Both the position numbers and the translations under genes were made by a program. This document shows, piece after piece, positions 1 to 11,950 of a stretch of DNA of 64,000 bases. The stretch covers positions 83,326,220 to 83,390,219 of the forward strand of contig NC_073696.1 in assembly GCF_029784165.1 (NCBI RefSeq). Direction: 5' to 3'. The notes below the pieces were generated by a model. That model did not search any database, was not told where the DNA came from, and saw nothing but the letters and a program-made list of their open reading frames with translations. The stretch's first letter is position 1; the number at the start of each line of letters is the position of its first letter. The stretch is from Wyeomyia smithii. Lineage: Eukaryota; Arthropoda; Insecta; Diptera; Culicidae.

Positions 1-740
1 TTACACACAGACTTCGCGGCCAACTGTCATAGTTATAGTTCGTGGTAACGATATTACAGTCTATCCCGAGGCAGAAGACCAACTGGGAAGCGTACTGTGG
101 AGAATTATGCCTCGATAATTGCTACAGTCGGGGCGGTAGCCTTTCTTATGAATCGGGCATAAAAGACTTTCCAACCAGTCCGAGGGTAGTTCTCTATCAG
201 ATCACACTCTCATGATCTGATGGATGGTACGATGGTACGATACAGCTGTTTGTGTTGTCGTCCTCTCCAGCGGCCTTGCCGTATTTCATCTCGTTCATGG
301 ATGCTCAGCTTGTCCTTCATTCTGCATATTGATTCTGGGTCTTTTGACGCCTATGTTACCCTCGCTATCCAATAGCACACTGAAATGGTGTTCACATGGC
401 AACGTCAGTTGTACCCAACACTTCTAGCGCGTATTATGGTTATGTCTCCACTGTTCGGTCAGGTCTCTTCCCAGTCGCTCATCGATCCGCTCGTCAACTT
501 TCTGCGAGTACTTGCAGGCACTGCTCTAGCTGATAAACGCTGAATGTTCAACCGCATCTTCCTGCATGTCTCGGAACGGTTGGACAATTGGGCGCGGGTC
601 TTGCATACCACAAGATAGTCATCTGAATCAATGATTTTGTTTTCTGAAGTACGCGTCTATTACGTCTGAAAAGTGCCGACTATCGATCTGAGAGTAGGCC
701 TCCCCATTTGAGCGCTATCAGGTTTGCTTTCGAATATTCC
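1..740 (-). mobile_element. Degenerate non-LTR retrotransposon fragment
   Basis: No intact frame. The stretch at about 470-560 ('tcatcgatccgctcgtcaac') closely resembles 51965-52040, which flanks the antisense RTE-like element at 50112-52495. I read this as a minus-strand remnant of the same family, entering from beyond the window edge. The domain cannot be named with certainty because frames are broken. Confidence 0.35.
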
Positions 741-2800
741 AGAGTGCAAAACTGAGTTAGAGATAACTTTGCCTTTTTCTTCAGAACATTGTTGTTCGCA
801 GCAGTGTGTAGACTTTCTCTAACAATTACAGGTAACTTAAGTAATCTGTTATCAGTCTCAATGCAGTTATGTTAAAAAGACAATTGTGTAAACATCAATT
901 ATCGAATGTAAACAATCTGATGAATTTCAAATCATCAAATCAGTATGTTTTACCTAGTGTCTAATCGAATAGCGAAAAATTCAGCTAGCTTCATGCAATT
1001 TAAGTTCCAACGGGTGGAAAATTCTGACAACTGATATTTCCGCTGGTTCATGAATAATCCACTACTCAATCCAGCAAAGCAAACAAATTTGCGTCAATCG
1101 CCGGCGTTCGGAGATTGGCGGCAATATGGGCGGAACTGGGCACGTAAATTCATTCAACAAAGTGATATGCTGATTTTGGTTTCGATGAAAAAAGTAAGTT
1201 CATTGCACGTGGGTTGTGTGTTTGCGCGTCAGTCAGTCAGGTCTGTCATGGGAGATGGTGGCCGAACTGGAAGTCATCTAATCGAATAACATGAATTGCG
1301 GCAACCGAACACATTTATGAATAGGCTTTGATGCTGGTGCCGGAGGGATGCTCGCAAAGTAGCGAACAACGCGGACAGTTTTGCTTCTCTGTTTCCGCTT
1401 TGTGGCCAATATATATTGCACACCCTCAGCATCCTGCCAGTCGAGTGAATGGGTGGCTGCAACTGCATCAAGATAAATAAAGCCGATAGTCATATGTCAT
1501 GCGGTGATCTGCTCCGTAACCTGTCGCACCGTCAAAAAAAGGCATTTACGTGCGCTGTGACGTGACGGATGGCAGACGCCACCAACAGAACTACATGTAC
1601 AAGTCCGGCTTCAACAGATCCAATTATTTAGATACGTGGGCTCACACATACGAGCCCGTACTTTCCCACATCGCAGACAATCGCGCGCGCATAACCAGAT
1701 ATCCGTAACCCGTCATGTCACCGTCAAGTCAATATGCATCAGGGAATCAATCCATCGAGGGGGGATTCAATTTCGTTGGAGCCTATTGAATGGGAAAAAT
1801 CAATAAAGTGCAGTAGCTGCACGGTAGCAAGTGTTTATGGTGTAACACACTGCGGTTTGTTTGACCTAATGAGATCAGGTGTGTTGTTATTAAATTTTCT
1901 CCCTCATATAGTAATGTCAGGACAACTTTCAAAGTAATCTTCGGATCATATATGAATAAATTTAAACAAAAACATGATATATTAATAATTCTTGGGTTTT
2001 TTGAGTATGCAAAGTTGCTTGAATTATTTACCCCATAGACGAGTCAGCGAAAGGTAAAGGACAAATTCATTGTTAAAACACTAATATCTATTCTAAGAGA
2101 AGCACTTCTTTTGAAAACTAAATTTGTAGAAATGCATCCAATAATTACGCGATTTGCGTTGCCTTTGTTATTTTAAATTAGGGTTCAAACTCCGAACTCC
2201 ATATGAAGGCTGCATACGTTCTCACTATGAATAACTCACAACAATCGTTCCACAATTTTGCACAAGAATTTACGGGCAAACATGTTGCTTCTAAAGAAAA
2301 TGTGTCTGATTATACCCTCTGTTGTGCTACAGACGAGCGCAAGTAGTAATTTTTTGCTGAACAACCGCAATTCAAAAAAGTTCTATCGTCAAACTCTTCC
2401 TCCAAGCATTGCTGTTATGGAATATCAGCCAACGGTAGTAGTGGTTGAGAAAGAGGAGTCAATTTACTTCACGTTTATAGACTGTATTCCCAATGGTTTG
2501 CCAGGAATTGTAGATTGCATGCATTCCTAAACAGTATTATCAAACGCAATTTCACGGAGTCTTCTTATGCCCAACATTTCATTAGGTTTTCAGAAGCAGA
2601 GAAGAATTAAACAATCCTCACAACGTAAACTGATTTGAAATTCAAATTTACATATTTGCACTACAGGATTTGACATGCCAATTTTTTTTCTATCTATGCT
2701 TATTTAATTCATGTCAATTTAGTATGTGACACATTCCAGGCCGAATCTCCTTCTGGAAACCAGCTTGCGTCGATCTTCATCCGCAACTTCTTGCCCTCTT
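741..2800. other. No recognised gene
   Basis: AT-rich, unique-looking sequence. Short frames at 1050-1193 and 2258-2530 were inspected. The first ends at a donor-like GTAAGT and is described under findings. Nothing else is supported. Confidence 0.5.
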
Positions 2801-2824
2801 AAAACTTTATCGAACATATGACAA

Positions 2825-2890
2825 TCACGAAATCGTCCCAGCCTTTTTGACAGGGTAAACAAACGAGGTTAAATTTCCTTCGCCATCCTT
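2825..2890 (-). CDS. Candidate terminal exon of the same unidentified gene
   Basis: After the acceptor 'ccacttttttctAG' the frame continues KDGEGNLTSFVYPVKKAGT and two further residues to a TGA. It gives a short basic tail if the preceding exon ends at 2939. A donor 2 nt further on would instead stop after a few codons. No clear AATAAA follows within 150 nt. It is kept only because acceptor, frame and stop fit the two exons before it. Confidence 0.22.
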   Translation of the reverse strand, partial: KDGEGNLTSFVYPVKKAGTIS

Positions 2891-2938
2891 CTAGAAAAAA
2901 GTGGTAAAAAACAGTGAACATTTCCATAATACTTACAC

Positions 2939-3133
2939 ATTCCGTTCTCCATAATATCGGTAAAGACGAGTGCTGCTGACACATTGAATCATCACTTCGT
3001 ATCCCTTTTCAAACACTTTCTCGGCTTTTTCCTGCTTGGGTTGTGTAAATCCTTTGTCACCTTGTTCGATGATCCGATTTGCTCCGGCCAGCTCCTTCCG
3101 GTTGATGTTGTTATTTTTTGGGTAGAATAACAC
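2939..3133 (-). CDS. Candidate internal exon of an unidentified protein
   Basis: Open for 65 codons on the minus strand between an acceptor (gtttgtgtAG|GTG) and a donor region (AAT|GTGTAAGT). The peptide runs VLFYPKNNNINRKE to SSTRLYRYYGERN and is rich in Lys/Glu/Asn, with codon use that looks coding rather than random. There is no Met at the start, as expected for an internal exon. It is in phase with 3656-3538. No family is recognised. The following intron would be only 48 nt, short even for an insect, which weakens the model. Confidence 0.3.
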
Positions 3134-3537
3134 CTACACAAACGGCAAACCAGCGCAGTGGTTATCTGCAAACGGGCGCCCCATCGTGAATCTTGACGTC
3201 GTTAGTGCCATTGTTGAGTCGTCGGCTTCGGAAAACTTTTCACCCAAAGTGGGGTTAAGAACACTCTTAAGGGGGCGCACGAAACCTTCCCGGAGTGGAG
3301 CGCTCCAGGCAAGGAATACGTCCCCATCCTACCTATCGACTTAGCAAGTGCTATTCTAAAAGCATTAGAGTAAATTTATAATCATCCCAAACGCGTGCGT
3401 TGGGTATTATTTTTATTTTATAGTACTTTTCCCACTGTTACTTTACTGTTCGGAGCAGGTATGTTAGCTTTTCTGCTCCTTACTGTTCGAAGAGCATCCG
3501 AAGTCCGCATAAAGTGAACTCGGAGAATATTTCTTAC

Positions 3538-3656
3538 CTTTGATATCGGTAGTATCAAATGCGACACAAGTCGATTCGTGAAGTGCTTGATTACGATGAC
3601 AGACACCAGGTGCTCGTTACGACCGGCAATCAAGTGCCACCGTTCCTGACCCAGAG
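3538..3656 (-). CDS. Candidate internal exon of an unidentified protein
   Basis: On the minus strand a pyrimidine-rich acceptor (tttctcccAG) precedes an open frame that begins LGQERWHLIAGRNEHL and ends SHLILPISK at a good donor (AAG|GTAAGA). The exon is 119 nt and ends in phase 0, matching the phase of the next candidate exon at 3133. The peptide has a hydrophobic stretch (VSVIVI). I do not recognise the family. Upstream sequence contains stops in this frame, so any 5' exon is unknown. It could be a decayed gene or chance ORF with fortuitous splice signals. Confidence 0.27.
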
Positions 3657-3659
3657 CTG

Positions 3660-4562
3660 GGAGAAATTATTGTGACACCTTTACCATCGCCGTTAGCTCT
3701 AGCTAAGTGTTCGCCTTCTGCTGCTGATGGTCATTTCCGGAGTAACACATCACCGTTATTGAGTGTGTGTGTGCCTGGAAAAAATGCTTTGCCCTTCCTG
3801 AAAGGTTTATTGTTCCTTCGACCAAAGTTAACTTGTTTCTGCGCAAGTGTTATTAAAAGTGAAAGGGGTTTATATGGATTGTTTATTCGATCATTAAGAA
3901 TTTAAACTTATGATTGTACAAAACTGACCAAAGAAAATATTTTTTTTTAAATTTTTGATGCCTATACTGAACCAAAGGTTTTCAAATCGGTGTAAAAAGG
4001 CAAGTGTGTTTCACTCTAGTCTTCCGCAACTGTCTGCAGAATACTTTATGCGATGATAACGATTTTGGGTGCAGAGTACTACCGAACAGATTTTCAACAG
4101 TTTATTTGTAAATTTTTGATATGAAGTCTTTCCTTTAATTGATAACATTCATTTTATTGAGCGCTTTTCTTCCCAATCAGAAACCGGTTCTAGAGAATCA
4201 GTAAAAATTCATTTTAACGCAATTCAACACTTGATGATCCGTCTCACAAAGAAAAAACAGAATATAATTGAAATACTCAATTCCTTTTTTACAGTCGGGG
4301 AAACGTAAAACCAACCAGGTTTACTTTCTTATGAACTGTACAAAGTAATTTTAATTTCTTGAGTTCAAAATTATTTTCAAGGTCGGAACGATGACTAAAA
4401 ATATTAGCTGTAATGATGGTGAAAGTCTGAGTATAGATAAACAGAAGGTCGAGTTCCGAATCGGAATGTAGCACCCAAGGCAATGATGGTAAAATATAAA
4501 TTATTAAAGTTATGTTTCTTTTATTCTAGATTAAATATGAATTAAGACGTGAATGATCTTAA
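3660..4562. other. No recognised gene
   Basis: AT-rich sequence. The 77-codon plus frame at 3672-3905 looks like a chance frame opposite the candidate gene. No element ends are visible. Confidence 0.5.
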
Positions 4563-5145
4563 TAAAAACCTAAATTAATCCACCTAGCGGTCAGACTCAA
4601 CCTTTCTCACTCAAACTTATTATTTGAAAAATAGATTTACATGAATGCTCAAATCCAATATTATTATTCACTCTTTTGGTTCTAAAATATTGATGTTGTG
4701 ATTGAATTATAAAATATGTGCTCAAGAAATAGCGAAATAAAAGAAATTACTCTTAATTTCTAACAATTTAATTACGAGCGATACCGGGAACGTTTAAGTA
4801 CGATACCACATTTATATCATGTTGAGGCCATATATATTGACCAATGCGGGTATAGTTTTAAATAGTCTTTGAATTTCTTTTCTTTCCAATGCTTTTGAAC
4901 CACAAATTGTTATGAAGTTTGTTATTTGCAAGTTTGAGAGATGACTCGTTCGTATGACACTAGTTATGTTCAAATAAGTCAGGTAATCTTTGAGATGACA
5001 GACTTTCGTTGTTTTATTAACAATTTGATACCTAACAGGTGCTTAAGTTCGATTATAATCAAATAAAAAGGGAACGTATAGGGCAGTCAAACTTTGAAAC
5101 CACGAGTTCAATCATAATTCATCAGTTAACCCTTAATTAGCCTGT
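4563..5145 (+). repeat. Dispersed repeat, copy 1
   Basis: Starts with 'cctaaattaatccaccta' and ends near 'cagttaacccttaattagcc'. It is matched almost base for base, with small indels, by 5908-6510 in the same orientation, and its first ~85 bp recur inverted at 49060-49145. No coding capacity is seen. It looks like the 5' part of a mosquito interspersed repeat whose 3' part is best seen at 6511-8015. Confidence 0.75.
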
Positions 5146-5309
5146 TCAGCCTCAAGGTACCAGGATTAACAAATTCCTTCCCAATTCTCAAAACTGGGCC
5201 AAGTTGTCGGTTGACTTTATTGCTAATCAAGATATAATGTTGTTGTAATGTTGTTGAGGGTAAAAAAACTTTCGGTGAAGGCTGATTGCGAATTGCTTGG
5301 GGATACTAA
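5146..5309. other. Spacer between repeat copy 1 and a Helitron-like 5' end
   Basis: No feature seen, except the duplicated 'aatgttgttg' near 5237. Confidence 0.4.
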
Positions 5310-5660
5310 TCTTCTATACATATTAAAATGCAGTCCGGTCTGTCTGTCTGTCTGATCCATATAGGCTCGGAAACTACCGACCCGATCGACATGAAAATTT
5401 GTTTGTAGACGTTTTTGGTTCCGAGAAAGGTTCCTATGAAGGTTTGAGACCCCTGCCTTCTCTGGAAGGGAGGGGTCTCATACAAATGAAGCACAAATTT
5501 CTGCCCATCTCGAAAACTAACCAAGTAAGAGCAAGCCCACCAGTGGCTAAATTGAAGTTTCTAAAGCTAGTTTGGCAACTCCCACCATAACGCGGCAACC
5601 GCACCGGGCGTTGCACAGTGGTCGGAAAGAACTGAAATCAGGGCGAAATTAATAACTACT
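5310..5660 (+). mobile_element. Helitron-like 5' end with first minisatellite unit
   Basis: A|TCTTCTATACATATT is followed by (TGTC)n and 'ggctcggaaactaccgac', the layout of 5' ends of Helitron-like repeats of insects. Within 100 bp comes one unit of the 143-bp family (short inverted 'cttctctggaagggaggg'), which is arrayed at 12909-13436. The leading TC and preceding A fit the A|T target rule of Helitrons. No Rep or helicase coding is present, so the element is non-autonomous. Confidence 0.5.
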
Positions 5661-5907
5661 AGGGGTTGCCTCCTAGATGAACGATGTCTTCTCGAAAGTT
5701 GATTGTGAAACTGTTGGCCAACTTTTGGTAATGGCAATGTAGTTCAAAATTTCACCACTAGGGCGGCGCTATCGCTAACTTCTCAAGGAAGCAAAATAGC
5801 AGAAAAATGTCTAAGGAAAGTTTGTAGAGAATAGTATTTTGAGAAACTCTTCCTTGGATATAAAGTTAGTACCTGATGTATTTTTTGAGAAATTTAGCAA
5901 TTAATAT
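5661..5907. other. Unassigned internal segment
   Basis: Short AT-rich stretch between the Helitron-like 5' end and repeat copy 2. No ORF or repeat ends seen. Confidence 0.4.
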
Positions 5908-6510
5908 TAAAAAACCTAAATTAATCCACCTAGCGGTCAGACTCAGCCTTTCTCATTCAAACTTATTATTTGTAAAAATAGATTTACATGAATGCTTAAA
6001 TCCAATAAATGTTTATCCACTCTTTGGGTTCTAAAATATTGATGTTGTAATTAAAGAAATTTGACGTCATGTTAGTACTTAAGAAATAGCGAAATAAAAG
6101 CAATGACTCTTAATTTCGAACAATTTAATCACGAGCGATGCCGGGAACGTTCAGATAGTACGATACCACATTTAAATCATGTTGAGGCCATATATATTGA
6201 TCGAAGCAGGTAAAGTGTTGAATAGTCTTTGAATTTCTTTTCTTTCTTAGCTTTTAAACAGCATATCAAATTGTTATGAAGTTTGTTATTTGTAAGTTTG
6301 AGAGATGACTCATTTGTATGACACTAGTTATATTCAAATAAGCCGTGTAATACTTGAGATAATAGACATTCGTTGTTTTACAAATTAAAACATAACGCTT
6401 GCTTAAGTTTGATTACAATCAAATGAAAAGGTAACGTATGGGGCAGCCAAACTTAGAAACCACGTGTTCAATCATAATTCATCAGTTAACCCTTAACTAG
6501 CCCGTTCATC
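5908..6510 (+). repeat. Dispersed repeat, copy 2
   Basis: Parallels 4563-5145 from 'cctaaattaatccaccta' to 'cagttaacccttaactagcc'. Beyond this point it continues into the internally repetitive tract to 8015, whereas copy 1 stops. Copy 1 is therefore the truncated copy. Confidence 0.75.
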
Positions 6511-7206
6511 TGATATCAATATTGTTCAAATCGGTTGTGTAGTTTCTAAGATAATGAAGTTTCGTGATTTTCACATTTCGATAAATTACAGACGAAGTTA
6601 CAATCCGATTACTGCAAAATTCAATAGGGTGTTATGAGGTAGGTAGACCTTTTATTTGATACTAATTCTGTGGAAATCGGGTCAACCATCTCTGAGAAAT
6701 ATGAGTGAGTCCAAGTAAGTTGTCTTGGAATATGTTTCTTTTCATAGCTGGATTTCACATTTTTAAACATACCAGGCAAAGTAATAATCCGTTTGTGAAA
6801 AAAATCAATAGGGTCTTATGGGGCAACAAGACCTTTCATATGACACTAATTTTATAAAAATCGGGCCAGCCATCTCTGAGAAACATGAGTGAGATTAAAT
6901 AGTCTCCAGAACACGTTACTTTCCATAACTTCTGAACCACATGTTCAATCTTCATAAAATTCAAAAATTAAGGGTTTTTAAGGTAGCCCGTTCATTTGAA
7001 ACTAATTTTAATCAAATCAGATGTGTGGTTTCTGAGATATTGATGTTTCGTGATTTTTACACTTTGATACATAACCTCTAAACTAGAAATCAGATTACAA
7101 TAAAATTCAATAGGGTCTTATAGAGCAACTAGACCTTTCATTTGCAATTAATTTCATTGAAATCTGTTCGGTCAGACCATCTCTGAGAATAGTGAGTGCG
7201 AAAAAA

Positions 7207-7262
7207 GGTGCACATACACACGTACACACCCACACACAAACATATACACCTATACATGCTTA
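7207..7262 (+). repeat. CA-rich microsatellite
   Basis: Alternating ca/cacata units ending in 'tatacatgcttatatgcag'. It occupies the same place in the repeat as the one at 7850-7903. Confidence 0.85.
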
Positions 7263-7849
7263 TATGCAGAAAATGCTCGATTCGCCTAACTGAGTCGAGT
7301 AGTATATGACATTCGGCCATTTGGATCACTTTTCTACCTTTTAATTAGCCAGTGATCGTTAGGAGGAAGTCAATATGTTTACTTTCATCATGTGATTTCA
7401 CATTTTCATGAACAACGGACAAAGTTACAATCCGATTGCAATGAAATTCAATAGCAACCTATGGGGCAACTAGACCTTTCATTTGACACTAATTTTGTGA
7501 AAATCGGTTCAGCCATCTCTGAGAAAAATGAGTGAGTTTAAACAACCTCAGGATCACTTTTCTTTACATAACTTTTGAACCATATGTTCAATCATTACAA
7601 AATTCAAAAGTTAAGGGTTCTGGAGACAGCCCAATCATTTGAAATCAATTTTATTAAAATCGGTTGTGTGGTTTCTGAGATATTGATGTTTCGTGATTTT
7701 TACATTTTGATACATAACCTCTAAACTAAAAATCCGATTACAATGAAATTCAATAGCAACCTATGGCGCAAATAGACCTTTCATTTGCACTTAATTTTAT
7801 GAAAATCGGTCCAGCCATCTCTAAGAAAAGTGAGTGAGAAAAAAAAGTT

Positions 7850-7903
7850 GCACATACATACACACACACACACTCACATACACACATACATACATACATA
7901 CAG
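7850..7903 (+). repeat. CA/CATA microsatellite
   Basis: (CA)n and (CATA)n run before 'cagaaaatgctcagttcg'. It is the second occurrence of the tail module seen at 7207. Confidence 0.85.
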
Positions 7904-8015
7904 AAAATGCTCAGTTCGTCGAAAGGGGTCGAGTGGTATATGACATTCGGCCATTGGGACCACTTTTATACCTTTGGTTTTTCCAGTGATTGATATACCT
8001 TTCTTGGAGAAAGGC

Positions 8016-9194
8016 AAAACATGATTTACGGCTACTTATAGCATGTTTAAGAAGAAAAACCCGAAAAATCTCGAATTTCACGATCCAGGTATATCAAACA
8101 AAGTTAAGGTATGCGTAATGGCTATAAATATTTGAGTAGTTTGAATTTTTATTTTATGAGTGGCGTTCTAAGCTAACATTGCTTGCTAAAAAATGGCCGC
8201 TTGCGCGTCGCACGCTCGTTTTTGTTTTTGATATTGTGAACGTTTCGGCAAAAATTGCCCAGAAAACTTTCTTGTTCCTGTCTCTATGAACACGAGGGAA
8301 CATTGTAGTCTTTGGATGAGCACGGGTATCGACGGGGATACCATTTAAAACTCTACATAAAGTTGGAGTGCCAAGTATTTCATTATACTTATTTTGTGAA
8401 GTGCTTATTTCCATTAAACAACTTTAAAAAGGATATCTGAAGTTGTTAGAATGCTAGAGTAAGGCTATATAATCATTTCGACACTATTGTAACAGTCATC
8501 ACTACTTCTGCATTCTGTAATAAATCACCTGGGAAAACAACGTGAAAATAAAAAAGTCGTAAGTGAACAAAAAGCCTACTTTCTCAACTACGTTAAATGT
8601 ATGACAACGTTAATAATCAGAACATTCTGATGATTTTTCACTAGCTTAAACCCTGCAGAAATGATTCCCGAAGAGGGCTTGCTCGATGCATTAAGTTGAA
8701 AAATTGACTTTTTTCCGACTATATGCAGTTCCAGACCACTGTGCGTTGCTATGTTGGTTTGGGGAATAGCAATCCCCACCTCGGGTAGTAGCGAGTTATT
8801 CAATTTGGCAACGCGATAGCAACGTGCCGCATCGTTGCTATTTGATGAATAATGTCAAACTGATGTTTGTTTTGTTGTGCTCGATAGTAAATGTTCGTAA
8901 CAATATTATGAAAATAATGAGTGTTTCGAACATAATTGGTCGGCCCCGTAAGGCGAAACGCCTTGCCTTGGTTAAACACGTTGTAGGACGCAAGTATCGG
9001 CGTGAACCAGTCAAATTTAATTTCGATTGAGAAATTTTACACAGGGTGTTTTTTCGGGCGGGTAAACATTTATAGTTTTTTTTTTTAATTCGAGATGACC
9101 ATTTTGGTTGACACTCTAATCTACACGAAGCATAAAGCTCAAGTCCTCACAAGATTGGTCAACCATGTCATTATTTCAATAAACCTGGAAGGTT
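8016..9194. other. No recognised gene; possible transposon flank
   Basis: Contains a cluster of 'ttgctat'/'atagcaa' inverted motifs at 8745-8850 that recurs at 10030-10125, on the other side of the Harbinger-type relic. These may be remnants of its ends. Frames at 8154-8414 and 8824-9030 resemble nothing known to me. Confidence 0.4.
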
Positions 9195-9590
9195 TGAGCG
9201 AATTGCTCGGGAGTATTACCGACTATTGCTGCTGACTCTTTTGAAGGCATGTTAGTCTCAGTTTCCCGTTGCGTCCGGTTGTTGAATAAAAAACCATTTT
9301 TCGCATCTACAGCTGTTTTAATCTTCGAAAACAAAGTAAGACGAATTCGAAAGCGGCGTCGGAAATGGTCATCGGTATAGACCGATGTTTCCAAAAAAAA
9401 AAAAAAAAAAACATTGTTAAATCGCTGCTGGATGGCAAACTTCCTCATCATAGCGGTCAATATTTTACCGTTTTCCAGGCTGAGAGCCACCACAAATCTT
9501 TCCAAAAATCCTTTTCATATTCGCGTATAAAAAAAATTGTTTCGCGAAACCATTTTCTTCGTCACTAGAATCAACCAAATACTCGAGAAC
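9195..9590 (-). pseudogene. PIF/Harbinger-type transposase fragment (broken)
   Basis: Across shifting minus-strand frames the translation shows 'NIDR', then VYTDDHFRRRFRIRLTLF, then 'DATGN'. This is the N-terminal signature of Harbinger/ALP1-like nucleases, in which an RFRM-type motif follows '(P)VYTxDHF'. A run of 18 A (plus strand, 9394-9411) splits the frame just upstream of it, and further shifts follow the DATG motif. The DDE catalytic region is absent. The family normally cuts at 3-bp TWA targets. Here it is a dead relic, though a TTA-flanked MITE of the same superfamily type lies at 44525. Confidence 0.6.
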
Positions 9591-10181
9591 AATTTCCGCG
9601 TTCTACATTAAAATTTTGTTTGGCTGCAAATTTGCAAATATTAATAGCAAATTGTAGTAATGGAGACAGCACAAAGTACAAAATACAATTAATGACAGTT
9701 CGCCAGTGAGTATAATAGTTATTGAAGGCAACGTTGCGAAACGTCCCACGGTCTAAGGGACCATGTGGATGGCCCCTAACGCAATTACTTTAATTAAACA
9801 TACAAGGATAAAAAAAAATCCATGCACGCACAAACGAAGAAACCTGCAACAGAATTGTGTTCTCGATAATTTGTGAGAACGGAAACAAAGTTAAAACAGA
9901 GTTGCTTGAAATAAAGGGGATATGTTTTTTGGGAAATACGACACACACAAACATTTTGCTAATGCTAGCTAGTGACGGTCTTCAGAAATTAGCAACTGCC
10001 GGCGTTAAAAAAAATAGATGAATTGGTAATCCCCAATAGCAACGACCGGTGCGAACATCGGTTGCTATCCAAAATAGCAACGGCCAGCGTTGTGAAAATA
10101 GCAACTCAAATGGCAACTCACCGGTGCGCTTGCTCTAAATGGAACCAAATTTGGCATGTGAATGTTTTAGAGATAAGAAAT
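9591..10181. other. No recognised gene
   Basis: Holds the second cluster of 'atagcaac' motifs (10030-10125). Otherwise featureless. Confidence 0.4.
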
Positions 10182-10331
10182 ATGTCCATAATGGTTTGAA
10201 ACCCCTTCCTTTTCCGTAAAGGAAGGGTCCCATACAAACGAGACAAAAATTTCGCACACCTCGAGAACTAATCAAGTAAATGGAACATTGTTTTGTATGA
10301 GAATGTTTTTAGGCGTAAGAAATATGTCCAT
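10182..10331 (+). repeat. Units of the 143-bp Helitron minisatellite
   Basis: 'cccttccttttccgtaaagg', then 'tcgagaactaatcaag', then 'aaatatgtccatta' match the units at 12909-13436. The unit is cut after 'tgtccatta' and appears to resume at 12909, so the intervening 2.6 kb is an insertion. Confidence 0.65.
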
Positions 10332-10714
10332 TAGGGTGGGGAATCGTTATATGGAAAAAACGAAACTTGATAGCAGGAAGCCAGAACCAAGTTTTGACGT
10401 AGGACTACGTTTTTGTTTTCTATACTAGATTACACTTTGTGAAATTGAAAATGAAACTGGCAAATGTTGCGTCAGATTTCAAACGATTATAGCGAGGGAA
10501 CGGCTTAATGCATCTTAGTCATTTACATGTCGGTGGATAGATAAAATGTGTAACAATTTTTTGATATAATGTTCAACATTGTTGCTTTACTGCTTAATGG
10601 TGGAAAAAGGTGAAAAGTTCAAGGTCAAGCTTTTCCATACATTTCCTTCGTTATTGGCTTGCTTCCCAAGCACAGAAAACAATAACATGGACGAAATAAA
10701 TTCCACTGTCTACA

Positions 10715-11200
10715 TATTTTGACTCAACAAAGTGTTTTGGTTTGTTTGTTTTTCTCTAAGCTGTGTGGCCACGCCCTAATGGCAAAAATCTACTCTGAGC
10801 TCGATACAAGAGACTGTGTGTTGAAAATTCAGCTTCAGTTTAGTTTGTTATCAATAGCGAGTGCAGTGCAGCTGTTAAAGGTACGCGACATTGAGAAACG
10901 AGTGCTTCATAAGAGTCAACTTCCAGGTACCACGGAGCATGTTACCTTTATTTTTCATACGGCAGCAACAGTTACCATCGTACGCTGCAGGATATTTTGC
11001 TGGCACAGCTACTGGAGGGCACAGCGGAGAGCAAATTATATGCGCGGCCAACGAAATATTCAATACTACCGGTGGTGGTGCGATCATCAGCGTATGGGAC
11101 ACATTTCGAGCTGAAGATTATGGAATAGGTTCTTTTTAGAACTATAAATGCTTGAAGACAAGAGATATGAGAATTTTCACAACTACTCCTAGTGTGAAAT
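10715..11200 (+). repeat. Direct repeat block, copy 1
   Basis: Runs from 'gtgttttggtttgtttgt' through 'gccacgccctaatggcaaaa' to 'gaattttcacaactact'. It matches 11498-11950 with scattered substitutions. Both copies share an open stretch (QDILLAQLLEGTAESK in one frame) that stops soon after, too short and interrupted to call a gene. Origin unknown. Confidence 0.7.
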
Positions 11201-11497
11201 GTTCATCTATTTCTCAATAATCATTTTTACAAAAACGACCAGGGTGCACGAAAGATAAACAGTAGTGTTGCCTATGAATAGTTTATCACAGCAAGATATA
11301 ACCCTCATCTCAAGAATTTTCACTGCTAAATTGAGTGATTTTCCGTTTTAATTGTTTTTTTTTTGCCCACTCGAACGCCGTTATCAGTCAAATATTAGTA
11401 ACGAAAATTAGTTAACCTAAGAACCAATGGGATTTTCGCATCGGGAAAACAAAAACTTTCTTTTGATGTTTATGAAAATCACTCAGTAGTATCGAAG

Positions 11498-11950
11498 GTG
11501 TTTTGGTTTGTTCCTCTTTCTCCAAGCTGTTTGGCCACGCCCTAATGGCAAAAATCTACGCTGAACTCGATACAACAGACTGCGTGTGGAAAATTCAGCT
11601 TCAGTCTAGTTTGTCACACAACAGCGAGTGGAGTATAGCTGTTAGAGGTACACTACATTGAGAAACGAGAGCTGCATACGAGTCAACTTCCAGGCACTGC
11701 GGAACACCTAACCTTTATTTTGCATACGGCAGCAACTGTTACCATCGTACGCTGCAGGATATTTTGCTGGCACAGCTACTGGAGGGCACAGCGGAGAGCA
11801 AATTTTTTGCGCGGCCAGCAAAATATTCAATACTACCGGTGGTGGTGCGATCATCAGCGTTTTGTAGCACGAATTTCATACTGAAGATTATGGAATCGGT
11901 TCTTTTCAGAACTATGATGCTAGATGCTTGAAGATATGAGAATATTCACA
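11498..11950 (+). repeat. Direct repeat block, copy 2
   Basis: Second copy of 10715-11200, about 785 bp downstream in the same orientation. The shared core frame ends at a different stop, so neither copy looks constrained. Confidence 0.7.

Larger units (their letters stand above)
6511..8015 (+). repeat. Internally repetitive 3' part of the dispersed repeat
   Basis: A module with 'aattcaatagggtcttatgg', then 'cctttcatttgacactaatt', then 'agccatctctgagaaa' recurs about five times (near 6625, 6810, 7105, 7445 and 7745). Two modules end in CA-rich microsatellites followed by 'gtatatgacattcggcca'. The tract ends at 'ctttcttggagaaaggca'. It is noncoding. This tail type is, to my knowledge, common in culicine mosquito DNA. 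Confidence 0.7.

Noticed and set aside
10719..11139. Possible histone-like gene in the direct repeat
   Set aside because: A resemblance in the 5' part was considered, but no histone peptide could be read in any frame.
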